Positions 21,803-32,069 are shown, numbered from the stretch's first letter. The stretch: DNA of 64,000 nt from an uncultured Lachnospiraceae bacterium (GCA_947631955.1 CANRNJ010000003.1:157319-221318), one strand, 5' to 3'. The notes: a model not told the origin generated them from the letters alone. Program-made: numbers and translations.

Positions 21803-23089
21803 CTAGATCTGGGCAAGCGCCTGTTCCAGATCAGCAATGATATCATCTATATGTTCTATACCGACGGACAGCCTGATCAGATCCGGAGCCACGCCCGCCT
21901 CTTTCAGCTGCTCGTCGTTCATCTGCCTGTGCGTATGGCTTGCCGGATGGAGCACGCTGGTACGCGCATCCGCCACATGCGTTACGATCGCGGCAAGTTT
22001 CAGATAATCCATCATTTTGGCAGCCGCCTCTCTTCCGCCTTTTAAGCCGAAAGATATGACGCCGCAGGTGCCGTTCGGCATATATTTCTGCGCCAAATCA
22101 TAATATCTGCTGCTCTTAAGGCCGGGATAGTTCACCCATGCCACCTTATCATGCCGTTCCAGATACTCCGCCGTCTTCTGCGCATTGTAACAGTGCCTTT
22201 CCATTCTGAGCGGAAGAGTTTCCAGTCCGATGTTTAACAGGAAAGAATTCTGGGGTGACTGCATAGACCCCAGATCCCGCATCAGCTGGCTCGTCGCCTT
22301 GGTGATATAAGCCGCCTTGCCGAATTTTTCCGTGTAAACGATACCGTGGTAGGACTCATCCGGTGTGCACAGCCCCGGATATTTATCGGGACAGGCGCTC
22401 CAGTCAAAGCTGCCGGAATCCACGATACAGCCGCCGAGCGATACCGCGTGTCCGTCCATATACTTTGTCGTGGAGTGCGTCACGATATCGGCGCCCCACT
22501 CGAAAGGGTTGCAGTTGATCGGCGTAGCGAACGTGTTGTCCACGATCAGCGGCACCTGATGGTCGTGCGCCGCTTTGGCAAATTTCTCGATATCCAGCAC
22601 CACAAGCGCCGGATTTGCGATCGTTTCCGCAAAAACACACTTTGTGTTCGGCCGGAAAGCTTTGGCGATCTCTTCCAGAGGCGCGTCGGGATCGACCACC
22701 GTACAGCTGATCCCCATCTTTTTCATCGTACAGGTGATCAGATTATAGGTCCCGCCATACACCGTGGAGGACAGTACGACATGGTCCCCCGCCTCGCATA
22801 TATTGAGCACGGCATAATGGGTGGCAGCCTGTCCGGACGAAGTCAGCATGGCCGCCACGCCGCCTTCCAGTTCGCATATCTTGGCCGCCACACAGTCGTT
22901 GGTCGGATTCTGCAGTCTGCTGTAAAAATAGCCGTTTTCCTCCAGATCGAACAGGCGGCCCATAAACTCCGACGAGTCGTACTTAAACGTGGTGCTCTGA
23001 TAGATCGGCAGCACCCGCGGCTCCCCATTGCCCGGTTTCCACCCCGACTGAATACATATCGTTTCTTTCTTATATTTTCTGTCCGTCAT
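21803..23089 (-). CDS. metY: O-acetylhomoserine sulfhydrylase / PLP-dependent Cys-Met metabolism enzyme
   Basis: VLPIYQSTTFKYDSSEFMGRLFDLEENGYFYSRLQNPTND, DIVTHSTTKYMDGHAVSLGG PLP-Lys region. Confidence 0.9.
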   Translation of the reverse strand: MTDRKYKKETICIQSGWKPGNGEPRVLPIYQSTTFKYDSSEFMGRLFDLEENGYFYSRLQNPTNDCVAAKICELEGGVAAMLTSSGQAATHYAVLNICEAGDHVVLSSTVYGGTYNLITCTMKKMGISCTVVDPDAPLEEIAKAFRPNTKCVFAETIANPALVVLDIEKFAKAAHDHQVPLIVDNTFATPINCNPFEWGADIVTHSTTKYMDGHAVSLGGCIVDSGSFDWSACPDKYPGLCTPDESYHGIVYTEKFGKAAYITKATSQLMRDLGSMQSPQNSFLLNIGLETLPLRMERHCYNAQKTAEYLERHDKVAWVNYPGLKSSRYYDLAQKYMPNGTCGVISFGLKGGREAAAKMMDYLKLAAIVTHVADARTSVLHPASHTHRQMNDEQLKEAGVAPDLIRLSVGIEHIDDIIADLEQALAQI

Positions 23090-23168
23090 AACATGCATCC
23101 CTCTTCCGCTTTCTTTCTTCTGCTTTCTGCCTTTCACAGGATCTTATCCTGCGGACTGCCGTCCGGGA

Positions 23169-23897
23169 TCACTCGTCCCAGTTGTGGTATACCGCCTGAA
23201 CGTCGTCGTCTTCATCCAACAGATCAAGGGTCCTCTGCATATTCTTGACCGCCGTTTCATCCGTAAGTTCCACCCAGTTCTGCGGGATCATGGTCACTTC
23301 CGACGACACCGCCTCCACACCGGCCTCTTTCAGGGCCGCGTCCACTCCGCTCCACTGGTCGGGATCGGTGTAGATCTCGTAGCTGTCCTCTTCCTCGGAG
23401 AAATCCTCCGCACCCGCATCGAGCGCCATCATCATCAGATCATCGGCATCCATACTGCACTCTTCCTTGTCGATAATGATCAGCCCCTTCTTGTCGAACA
23501 TAAAAGAAACGCAGCCGGGCGTACCCACATTTCCCTGTCCCTTTGAAAACGCATTGCGCACATTGGCCGCCGTCCTGTTCGGGTTATCGGTCAGCGCGTC
23601 CACGATAACGGCGATGCCGTTAGGGCCGTACCCCTCATAAGTCACATACTTATAGTTGACGTTTCCGCCTTCTCCGGCCGCCTTCTTGATGCCTCTTTCA
23701 ATCGTTTCGTTGGGCATATTGTTGGCCTTCGCCTTGGCAATGACCTGTGCAAGCTTAAAATTATTGGCCGGATCGGGGCCGCCTTCTTTGACGGCTACCG
23801 CGATCTCACGCCCGATAATGGTAAAGATCTTGCCTTTGGCGGCATCGTTTTTCTCTTTCTTGTGTTTGATGTTTGCAAACTTTGAATGTCCTGACAT
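23169..23897 (-). CDS. yebC: YebC/PmpR family protein
   Basis: MSGHSKFANIKHKKEKNDAAKGKIFTIIGREI, NMPNETIERGIKKA. Confidence 0.95.
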   Translation of the reverse strand: MSGHSKFANIKHKKEKNDAAKGKIFTIIGREIAVAVKEGGPDPANNFKLAQVIAKAKANNMPNETIERGIKKAAGEGGNVNYKYVTYEGYGPNGIAVIVDALTDNPNRTAANVRNAFSKGQGNVGTPGCVSFMFDKKGLIIIDKEECSMDADDLMMMALDAGAEDFSEEEDSYEIYTDPDQWSGVDAALKEAGVEAVSSEVTMIPQNWVELTDETAVKNMQRTLDLLDEDDDVQAVYHNWDE

Positions 23898-23915
23898 ATG
23901 TAATCTCCTTTGTTT

Positions 23916-25271
23916 TTATTGATCGCCCTTGATCGGACGTGCAAGCACAGACCTGATCATCCGGTCCTTGACCTCAATGATCCGGAATGTGTATCCTTCA
24001 TAAGAAAACTCAAAATCTTCCCCTTCTTCCGGGATGTGTTCCAGTCTGGAAATGACAAACCCATTGACCGTGTCGAACGGCTCCTCCTCAAAGCTGATGC
24101 CCAGCTGTTCTTCCAGTTCTTCAAGCGGCGTCTGCCCTTGGATCACATAGCCGTCCTCGCCGCTTCTGCTGATGTAGCTGGCCTCCTCGTCGTACTCGTC
24201 CTCTATATCGCCGACGATCTCCTCCAAGATATCCTCCAGAGCCACAAGCCCGGCCGTCTGGCCGTACTCATCGATCACAATGACCATCTGTATCTTTTCC
24301 GCCTGCATGACACGCAGCAGATCATCGATCTTTCTCTTCTCCGTGATAAACCTTGGCTCCCGGAGAAGCCCCTTGATCTTGCCGATGGGCTTGTTCTTCA
24401 TCTTCTCGTTCATCTGCATACGCATCACGTCTTTCAGATGCAGGATGCCCACAATATGGTCTATCGTGCCGTCATATACCGGAAACCGGCTGTTGTGCGC
24501 GTCCACGATGAACGACGCCGCCTCCTGAAGCGTCATGGTACATTCGATACCGATCATGTTGTTGCGGTTGACCATGATATCTTTGGCTTCCTTATCGCCG
24601 TATTCAAAGATATTGTTGATCATCTCCGCTTCATTCGCATGGAGGATGCCCTGCTCATGTCCCTCGTTTACCATGGACAGGATCTCTTCTTCCGTCACAT
24701 CCGACTTGTCTTTTGCCGCGTTCATGCCGAACAGGCGCAGCACTCCGTTGGCGGTCAGTGATATGAGCGCCGTAAAAGGCGACACTATCCGCACATAATA
24801 ATAAACCGGGAAAAGAAATGCAGCGATCCACTTCTCGCTGTTGCGCGCGGCCGCCTTTCTCGGCAGCGACACGCCAAAAGCCACGACTATGTACAGCATG
24901 AGCAGCACGGCCGCCGCCGTTATAAGTGCCAGCACTAACTCCGTATACTCAAGCGCATAGGCGCCCGCGCTGTATAAAAGACCCGCGATCCCTGCCGCAT
25001 AGATGCCGATCCGATACAGATACAGCAGAGCAAACAGGAATGTCACAGCCGCCATGCCAAGCTGCATGGCGCCGTTATACTGCGCAGGGTGGGCAGTAAG
25101 ATAATCCAATCGGCGCTGTCTGGGGTCTGATCTGCCGGATTCTTCTCCTTCCGTTTCCTCTTTCTCCACGCTTTTCCTGTTGCGGAATGAAGAGTCAAAA
25201 CCGTTTAACAACATCTGGAGCAGCAGCAATATGACAAACCATATGATACTGCCCGCGGCACCGTCGTCCAT
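23916..25271 (-). CDS. Hemolysin/CNNM-CorC family protein with CBS domains
   Basis: TM (DUF21-like) region, NEGHEQGILHANEAEMINNIFEYGDKEAKDIM, CBS pair, CorC C-terminus. Confidence 0.88.
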   Translation of the reverse strand: MDDGAAGSIIWFVILLLLQMLLNGFDSSFRNRKSVEKEETEGEESGRSDPRQRRLDYLTAHPAQYNGAMQLGMAAVTFLFALLYLYRIGIYAAGIAGLLYSAGAYALEYTELVLALITAAAVLLMLYIVVAFGVSLPRKAAARNSEKWIAAFLFPVYYYVRIVSPFTALISLTANGVLRLFGMNAAKDKSDVTEEEILSMVNEGHEQGILHANEAEMINNIFEYGDKEAKDIMVNRNNMIGIECTMTLQEAASFIVDAHNSRFPVYDGTIDHIVGILHLKDVMRMQMNEKMKNKPIGKIKGLLREPRFITEKRKIDDLLRVMQAEKIQMVIVIDEYGQTAGLVALEDILEEIVGDIEDEYDEEASYISRSGEDGYVIQGQTPLEELEEQLGISFEEEPFDTVNGFVISRLEHIPEEGEDFEFSYEGYTFRIIEVKDRMIRSVLARPIKGDQ

Positions 25272-25354
25272 ATTTTCAATTCCTTCCTTTATCATAAATT
25301 ATCTGCCTTTATAATATAGCAAGGATTGAAAGGGGTGTCAAATGCCGGTCATCC

Positions 25355-25696
25355 TTATGTATTTAACTCCAGGCTGACCATTAATCCGTTGTTGACTACC
25401 TGCATGATATCCTGATCCAGATGGCATATCCTGTCTTTCAGACGTTTCTTGTCGATCGTCCGAAGCTGTTCCAGCAGGATCACGGAATCTTTTACCATAT
25501 CATATTTGCTGGCATTTAATTCAATATGCGTCGGCAGTTTCGCCTTGTTCATCTTGGACGTGATCGCCGCGCAGATCACAGTCGGGCTGTGCTTGTTTCC
25601 AACATCGTTCTGTATTATCAACACCGGTCTGACCCCTCCCTGCTCGGATCCGATGACCGGTCTTAAATCTGCATAGTAGATATCTCCTCTTCTCAT
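25355..25696 (-). CDS. ndoA: MazF/EndoA-type mRNA interferase
   Basis: [47 protein letters not shown]. Confidence 0.93.
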   Translation of the reverse strand: MRRGDIYYADLRPVIGSEQGGVRPVLIIQNDVGNKHSPTVICAAITSKMNKAKLPTHIELNASKYDMVKDSVILLEQLRTIDKKRLKDRICHLDQDIMQVVNNGLMVSLELNT

Positions 25697-25801
25697 TATC
25701 ACACACTTCCTTATTCGAATATTTGCATCTTTAGTATTGCCGGATTCTATAAGGGTATACATGATAATCTTTTTTCTGCAGATATTTCCTGCGCCGGACC
25801 T

Positions 25802-26983
25802 TTACCGGCAGTCGTCATAATAATCTTTGGCGGCAGTTATCTGCCCGCCTTTCTTATATATCCGCGGTATCCTTTTGCCCAGACCGCACGCAAGTTCATA
25901 GTTAAACCGGCCGGACAGCCCGCCCAGTTCTTCCATGGATATCCTCTCTCCGTTGTCCTCCCCGATCAAAGTCACCTCGTCGCCTTCCCGCGCATCCGGT
26001 ATGCCGTCCACATCGACCATGAACTGATCCATGCAGACGCGCCCCAGTATCGGCGCCTTCCTGCCCCGTATCAGCACATATCCCTTTCCGGACAGCCCTC
26101 TCGGATAGCCGTCCCCATAGCCTACCGGGATCGTCGCAATACGCATTTTCTTCGGCGTGACATAAGTGCCGCCGTAGCTCACCGGCACGCCCGCCTCCAC
26201 TTCCTTGACAAAAACGATATGGCTCTTCAGCGACAGGACCGGTTTCAGCTTGACGATATCCCGCGATACCTGATCGGACGGCCATAATCCATACAGCGTG
26301 ATGCCCGCGCGCACGACGTCCATGTTCGCTTCCGGCATCTCTATGATCCCCGCGCTGTTAGAACAATGTTTGACCGGAATACGGCAGCTCAGCCGTTCCT
26401 CCGTCAGTTTCATAAAACCGCTGATGCGCCTGAGCTGCTCCTTCGCCGATGTTTTATCCGCCTCGTCCGCCCTTGCAAAGTGTGTGAACATTCCCTCCAG
26501 TTCAACGCCTTCCGCCAAAAGCACCTTTTTTACAAACGATATGCCGCTCTCGTCCGGCCGGATCCCCACCCGCGTCATGCCCGTATCGACTTTGACATGC
26601 ACCTTGACGGGTCTGCCAAGCCTCTGCGCGCAGGCGGAAAGCTGATCGACCGTATCTTCCCGGAATACGGCCGGGCGTATATCGTTCTTTATCAGATCCT
26701 CGTAAGCGTAGGGAAAAGTATACCCAAGGATCAGGATCGGTTTCTGCAGGTGCGCCTGCCGCAGTATCAGCGCTTCTTCCGCGGTCGCGACCGCATAACC
26801 CCATACATAGTCAAGCTTCTCCAGTTCCCGTCCGATCTGAATGGCGCCATGTCCGTAGCCGTCGGTCTTGATCACCCCGATCATCCGGGTATGCTCAGAC
26901 AGATTCAAATGCATCTGTTCCATATTGTAACAGACGGCATCCAGATCTACCACCGCACAGACTCTTTGGTAATTCTCCCACAT
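25802..26983 (-). CDS. alr: Alanine racemase
   Basis: AVVDLDAVCYNMEQM, MIGVIKTDGYGHGAIQIG PLP-Lys motif. Confidence 0.95.
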   Translation of the reverse strand: MWENYQRVCAVVDLDAVCYNMEQMHLNLSEHTRMIGVIKTDGYGHGAIQIGRELEKLDYVWGYAVATAEEALILRQAHLQKPILILGYTFPYAYEDLIKNDIRPAVFREDTVDQLSACAQRLGRPVKVHVKVDTGMTRVGIRPDESGISFVKKVLLAEGVELEGMFTHFARADEADKTSAKEQLRRISGFMKLTEERLSCRIPVKHCSNSAGIIEMPEANMDVVRAGITLYGLWPSDQVSRDIVKLKPVLSLKSHIVFVKEVEAGVPVSYGGTYVTPKKMRIATIPVGYGDGYPRGLSGKGYVLIRGRKAPILGRVCMDQFMVDVDGIPDAREGDEVTLIGEDNGERISMEELGGLSGRFNYELACGLGKRIPRIYKKGGQITAAKDYYDDCR

Positions 26984-28611
26984 AACGCTCCCTCTTTTTC
27001 CTCCGATCCGCCCATGCAGCCCTTTTCTTCTTCCAAAACATCCCCGCGCTGCAGCCGGACCGCATCCTTTATATGATCGATGATATCCGCCGCCGTCATA
27101 GATACGTCCGACTCACCGGCCGCCGCCAGATCCCCGGCGGTCCCGTGAAGATAGACACCGGCGGATGCCGCATCCTCTCCCGACATTCCCTGAGCCAGCA
27201 GGCCCGTGATCATGCCTGCGAGCACATCTCCGGATCCGGCTGTCGCCATACCGGAATTGCCGGTCGTATTCATATAGCCCTGCGCGGCTTTGCACCGCAC
27301 CACGACCGTCCGGGCGTCTTTGCAGACAACGACACAGTTCAGCCGGCCGGCAAGTTCGGCCGCGTACTCCGGATAGTTTTCCTTGGCCTGCGCGGTACTG
27401 CACCCGTAAAGCCTTGCAAACTCGCCAAGATGCGGGGTGAGGATCACGGTCCTGCCCCTTTCGCCGCAGCCGCGCACAGCCTGCGAAAACGTTTCGTCCG
27501 CTGCCGTCAGATTAAGACCGTCCGCGTCTATGACGATCGGCAGACCGCTCTCAAACAGCGCAAACCGCATCAGAGCCTGCGCGCACGGCCCGGTCCCGAT
27601 GCCCGGTCCGATCAGGATACAGTCCGCCCATTTCTCCGCTTCCGCCAAATCGTTTTGAAACGCCGGATCGCTCACGCACGCAGGAACCGGATCAGGCGCT
27701 GCATTGCCGCACATATCTTCCCGATAGGTAAGCGTCATCGCCTCCGGCACATACTGCGCCAAGGCGTCCTTGTTCTCTTGGGCGGTCACCACTTTGACCA
27801 TACCGGCTCCGACCCGGAAAACGCTCTTGACCGCCATCAGCGCGGCGCCTGCGATACGACGGCTTCCCGCGATCACAAGCGCCTTGCCGAAAGTCCCCTT
27901 ATTGCCGTCGGCTCTGCGGGCGGCAAGCACCCGGCTGTCTGCTCCGAAATGCGTATACCAGTACGGCGGCTGCCCCAAAAAGCTGTGCTCGTCGATGCCC
28001 ATCTGCCGGCATACCAGTCTGCCCGTATGATCCGCGCCCGGATACAGGATATGTCCGAGTTTGCAAAAACCGTATGTCACCGTCAGGTCAGCGCGGACCG
28101 CGCAGCCCATGACCGCGCCCGTGTCAGCACTGATGCCCGACGCGATATCCACGCTGCACACAAACGCATCCGCCGCATCGATCCATTCAACGGCGGCCGA
28201 AAAGGCACCTTCCACGGGACGGGAAAGTCCCACGCCGAACAGAGCGTCTATTACTATATCATATTCACGATCCTGTATTGTGCCATCAATGGGGACGCCG
28301 TATTCCCGCAAAATGCGCAGCTGCTGCGCCGTTTCTTCGGTACACTTATCCTCGTTTCCGATCAGCGCGCAGCGCACCTCATACCCCTGCAGCATGAGCA
28401 GGCGGCCCACAGCCAGACCGTCCCCGCCGTTGTTCCCGCACCCGGCCGCGACCAGGACCCGGCACGGTCTGTTCCCATATACACGCTGCAGTTCGTCCAC
28501 CGTCACCAGCGCCGCCCGCTCCATCAACAGCAGCGGCGGCATGTGGAACTTCTCTATAGTATTGGCGTCATAACGTTTCATTTCGGATGCCGTCACCAGA
28601 TATTGCCGCAT
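26947..28611 (-). CDS. nnr: Bifunctional NAD(P)HX epimerase/dehydratase
   Basis: GCGNNGGDGLAVGRLL, KALVIAGSRRIAGAALMAVKSVFRVGAGMVKV, GNSGMATAGSGDVLAGMITG; overlaps alr start. Confidence 0.94.
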   Translation of the reverse strand: MRQYLVTASEMKRYDANTIEKFHMPPLLLMERAALVTVDELQRVYGNRPCRVLVAAGCGNNGGDGLAVGRLLMLQGYEVRCALIGNEDKCTEETAQQLRILREYGVPIDGTIQDREYDIVIDALFGVGLSRPVEGAFSAAVEWIDAADAFVCSVDIASGISADTGAVMGCAVRADLTVTYGFCKLGHILYPGADHTGRLVCRQMGIDEHSFLGQPPYWYTHFGADSRVLAARRADGNKGTFGKALVIAGSRRIAGAALMAVKSVFRVGAGMVKVVTAQENKDALAQYVPEAMTLTYREDMCGNAAPDPVPACVSDPAFQNDLAEAEKWADCILIGPGIGTGPCAQALMRFALFESGLPIVIDADGLNLTAADETFSQAVRGCGERGRTVILTPHLGEFARLYGCSTAQAKENYPEYAAELAGRLNCVVVCKDARTVVVRCKAAQGYMNTTGNSGMATAGSGDVLAGMITGLLAQGMSGEDAASAGVYLHGTAGDLAAAGESDVSMTAADIIDHIKDAVRLQRGDVLEEEKGCMGGSEEKEGALCGRITKESVRW

Positions 28612-29286
28612 CTATTTCTCTCCCGGATCCGTCCCGGCCCTGCCGTCCGTCCCGGACGTTTCCTTTTCCTTTCGATATTTTTCTTCCGGATCGTACTTCA
28701 TATCGAACAGTTCTATGACGTCCGCCCCGAAAATATCATGCATATAGGAATACAGCTGATGATTCTCAGCCTCTTTCTCCTGCTTGCGGATGATCTTCTT
28801 CTTCAATTCCCTTCGGATATTGGTGATCCACTGTTCGATCTCCGTCACTTCCGCCGTGTTTTTTTTCAGTCTGCGGTAACATACTTCCATCGTGGCAAGC
28901 ATAAGTCTGTTGTTGAGCTGATTGATCTGCCGCGGCAGTTCGATCATCTCCTCCTCGCACGCCTCCAGTTTCTCGTTGCACTCGGTAATGATCCGCCTGC
29001 ATTCTTCCTGCTTCTTCTCCAGTTTTTTGGAAGGCGACTTCTCGATCCCGTCGGCAAGGACCACGATTTCGTCCATCATCATTTTTTTGAGTCTTCGGAT
29101 CTCTTTGTTCTCGTCGTTTAATTTACCCTGCCGCTTCAGCAGATCGTTGAGTTCCTTTTCCATCTGCTTGATCTTTTCCGTGTGCTCGCGCTGTGTAAAA
29201 AGCTGATGCCACTTGTGGTCAAGCGTAAGGATCGGGATCTTTTTGCCGATCAGGGCCTGTTCAAACATATCGTCCGTACCCGCCAT
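28612..29286 (-). CDS. Coiled-coil hypothetical protein
   Basis: 224 aa, heavily charged helical/coiled-coil composition; abuts nnr. Confidence 0.65.
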   Translation of the reverse strand: MAGTDDMFEQALIGKKIPILTLDHKWHQLFTQREHTEKIKQMEKELNDLLKRQGKLNDENKEIRRLKKMMMDEIVVLADGIEKSPSKKLEKKQEECRRIITECNEKLEACEEEMIELPRQINQLNNRLMLATMEVCYRRLKKNTAEVTEIEQWITNIRRELKKKIIRKQEKEAENHQLYSYMHDIFGADVIELFDMKYDPEEKYRKEKETSGTDGRAGTDPGEK

Positions 29287-29293
29287 ACTTTCT

Positions 29294-29357
29294 CCTCTAT
29301 CCCCTATACCTTTTAAACCCTATATTTTTTATACCCTATATCTTCTATACTCTATGC
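29294..29357. repeat. Four imperfect 16-bp tandem repeats
   Basis: CCTCTATCCCCTATAC / CTTTTAAACCCTATAT / TTTTTATACCCTATAT / CTTCTATACTCTATGC. Confidence 0.8.
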
Positions 29358-29394
29358 ATCCTGTTTCTCTGCCTTCTGCTGTATCCCACACCGT

Positions 29395-30027
29395 TTATTC
29401 ATCGTGCGACGCCAGATTGTACGACAGTTTCATCAGACTGTCCGACAGATGCACGTTTTCTACCTGAATGTTCTCAGGGACGTGCAGGTCCACATGCGCA
29501 AAATTCCAGAAGCCCTTGATGCCATAAGAAACAAGCTGTTCCGCCACTTCCAGCGCGCTGCCCTTGGGTATGGTCAGCACGGCTATGTCGATATCGTTCT
29601 CCCGGACGAAACGCTCCATCTCGCGCATCGGGCGCACTGTGATCCCGCGCACCTTCGTCCCCTGTATCCGCTCGTCTATATCAAAGATCCCGCGGAAAAT
29701 AAACCCTCTCCGCTCAAAATTCATATAATTTACAAGCGCCTGTCCCAGATGTCCGGCGCCTACCAGGATTAGATTGTGCTCCTTGTGCAGTCCCAGTATC
29801 TTGCCGATCTCCTCGTACAGATATCCGACGTTATAACCGTACCCCTGCTGTCCGAAACCGCCGAAATTGTTCAGGTCCTGACGGATCTGAGAAGCCGTGA
29901 CCTGCATGATGTCGCTCAATTCCTGAGAGGATACCCTCTCCGTCCCCTCGTCCTTCAATTCACCGAGATACCTGAAATATCTCGGCAGACGGCTGATAAC
30001 TGCCTGTGATATCTCTTTCTCTTCCAC
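29395..30027 (-). CDS. rex: Redox-sensing transcriptional repressor Rex
   Basis: Winged helix VSSQELSDIMQVTASQIRQDLNNFGGFGQQGYGYNV, GAGHLGQALVNY Rossmann motif. Confidence 0.96.
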   Translation of the reverse strand: MEEKEISQAVISRLPRYFRYLGELKDEGTERVSSQELSDIMQVTASQIRQDLNNFGGFGQQGYGYNVGYLYEEIGKILGLHKEHNLILVGAGHLGQALVNYMNFERRGFIFRGIFDIDERIQGTKVRGITVRPMREMERFVRENDIDIAVLTIPKGSALEVAEQLVSYGIKGFWNFAHVDLHVPENIQVENVHLSDSLMKLSYNLASHDE

Positions 30028-30058
30028 CCTCCGTTACCCCCTGCTTTATAATATTTTA

Positions 30059-30121
30059 AGTATACCTCTGTGTTAAAAAACTGTCAAACAAGTTGACAGC
30101 CCCGCCCGCGGACGGTAAACT
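30059..30121. promoter_or_regulatory. Back-to-back consensus sigmaA promoters for rex (-) and the ABC-F gene (+)
   Basis: Plus: TTGACA 30093-30098, 17-nt spacer, TAAACT 30116-30121. Minus: TTGACA (30087-30082), 17-nt spacer, TATACT (30064-30059). Confidence 0.8.
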
Positions 30122-30155
30122 GATTGATGTAAAGAAAGGTTTCCCAATACAGATC

Positions 30156-32069
30156 ATGATACTATCCGTCAATAATATAGACAAATCCTTCAACGAAATA
30201 CCGGTGCTCAGGAACGTTTCGTTCCATATCGAGGACAATGAAAAAGCCGCCGTCATCGGCATCAACGGAGCGGGCAAGACCACCCTGCTGCGCATCATCA
30301 TGGGCGAACTGGCGGCTGACAACGGCTCCGTGGCCCTTGGCAGGAACAGGACCGTCGGGTACCTGTCCCAGCACGAGGCCGTGTCCGGCGAAAATACCAT
30401 CTACGACGAACTCCTCAGCGTGAAACAGGACATCATAGATCTGGAGCGCCGTATGCGCAGTATCGAAATGCAGATGAAAACGGCGTCCGAAGAAACTCTT
30501 GGACGGTTAATGGACACCTACTCCTCCCTGACCCATGCCTTTGAAACCGCAAACGGCTACGCGTACAAAAGCGAACTGACCGGCGTATTGAAGGGACTGG
30601 GATTTGCGCAGGAAGACTTTGGCCGGACGGTATCCACTCTCTCCGGCGGCCAGAAGACCCGCGTCGCTCTCGGCAGACTTCTTCTTACGAATCCGGACCT
30701 GATCATTCTGGACGAACCCACGAACCATCTGGATATGTCCTCCGTCACATGGCTGGAGAATTATCTGCGCGCCTATAAAGGCGCCGTGATCGTGGTATCG
30801 CACGACCGCTATTTTCTTGACCGGATCGCCACGAAGATCATCGAGATCGACAACACCCGCTCGACCGTTTTCACCGGCTGCTATTCGGACTATGCCGCCA
30901 AAAAAGAGATCCTCCGCACCGCGCAGTACAACGCCTATATCAAACAGCTGCAGGAGATCCGCCATCAGGAGGAAGTCATCGAAAAGCTGCGGTCGTTCAA
31001 CCGTGAGAAATCCATCCGCCGCGCGGAGAGCCGCGAGAAGCTGCTCAATAAGATCGAGCCTCTGGAAAAACCGGTCGAAACGCGCGCCGACATGCGTCTG
31101 CGTCTGGAACCCCGCTGCGAGAGCGGCGGCGATGTGCTCCATGCAGAGGATCTGTCCAAATCGTTCGGCGCACTCACCCTCTTTGAACATCTGCATTTTG
31201 ATATAAGAAAAGGGGAACATGTGGCGCTGATCGGCGACAACGGAACGGGCAAGACGACGATCCTGAAAATGATCAACGAACTGGCCGCGCCCGACAGCGG
31301 CACGATCCGGCTCGGTTCCAACGTGGAGATTGGCTACTATGATCAGGAGCACCATGTGCTGAACATGGACAAGACCTTATTTGACGAGATCTCCGACGCG
31401 TATCCCGATCTGAACAATACGCAAATCCGAAACACGCTTGCCGCTTTTCTCTTCACCGGCGAGGATGTGTTCAAGCAGATCCGTTCGCTGAGCGGCGGAG
31501 AGCGCGGGCGCGTATCTTTAGCCAAACTGATGCTGTCAAAGGCCAATTTCCTTATTCTGGACGAGCCCACGAACCACTTGGACATCCTTTCCAAGGAAAT
31601 TCTGGAAGACGCCTTAAACGCCTACACCGGCACGGTCCTGTATGTGTCCCACGACCGCTATTTTATCAACCGGACGGCATCCCGGATCCTTGATCTGAGC
31701 CACAGGCAGCTGACGGAATACCTTGGCAATTACGATTATTATCTGGAGAAAAAAGAACAGCTGCAGGCAAAACTCTTCCCGCCGGATGCCGCGGATGCTC
31801 CCGCAGCGGCTCCCGCCGCAGGCATGAAGCAGGACTGGCTCTCCCAGAAGGAACAGCAGGCGGCTCTGCGCAAAAGGGAAAACGATCTGAAAAAATGCGA
31901 GAACCGCATCGAAGAACTGGAAAACCGCAACGAAGAACTGGATACGCTCATGGCGTCCCCCGATATCTGTACGGATGCGGCCAAATTACAGGAACTGAAC
32001 AATGAACGGCAGACAAACGAGCAGGAACTGAACGATCTGTACGAAAAATGGGAGCAGCTCTCCGAATGA
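30156..32069 (+). CDS. ABC-F family ATP-binding protein (tandem ABC)
   Basis: GINGAGKTTLLRI, LSGGQKTRVALGRLLLTNPDLIILDEPTNHLD, second GDNGTGKTTILKM, LSGGERGRVSLAKLML; no TM. Confidence 0.92.
   Translation: MILSVNNIDKSFNEIPVLRNVSFHIEDNEKAAVIGINGAGKTTLLRIIMGELAADNGSVALGRNRTVGYLSQHEAVSGENTIYDELLSVKQDIIDLERRMRSIEMQMKTASEETLGRLMDTYSSLTHAFETANGYAYKSELTGVLKGLGFAQEDFGRTVSTLSGGQKTRVALGRLLLTNPDLIILDEPTNHLDMSSVTWLENYLRAYKGAVIVVSHDRYFLDRIATKIIEIDNTRSTVFTGCYSDYAAKKEILRTAQYNAYIKQLQEIRHQEEVIEKLRSFNREKSIRRAESREKLLNKIEPLEKPVETRADMRLRLEPRCESGGDVLHAEDLSKSFGALTLFEHLHFDIRKGEHVALIGDNGTGKTTILKMINELAAPDSGTIRLGSNVEIGYYDQEHHVLNMDKTLFDEISDAYPDLNNTQIRNTLAAFLFTGEDVFKQIRSLSGGERGRVSLAKLMLSKANFLILDEPTNHLDILSKEILEDALNAYTGTVLYVSHDRYFINRTASRILDLSHRQLTEYLGNYDYYLEKKEQLQAKLFPPDAADAPAAAPAAGMKQDWLSQKEQQAALRKRENDLKKCENRIEELENRNEELDTLMASPDICTDAAKLQELNNERQTNEQELNDLYEKWEQLSE

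Noticed and set aside
23090-23168. SAM riboswitch upstream of metY
   Set aside because: The gap to yebC is about 80 bp and no S-box conserved motifs were recognised
27073-29121. 682-aa plus-strand ORF antisense to nnr and the coiled-coil gene
   Set aside because: Runs across two well-supported minus-strand genes, His/Arg-rich composition typical of antisense frames
30056-30100. Rex operator in the rex/ABC-F intergenic region
   Set aside because: The palindrome CTGTCAA-N5-TTGACAG does not match the TTGTTAA/TTGTGAA-type Rex consensus and is better explained as paired -35 boxes
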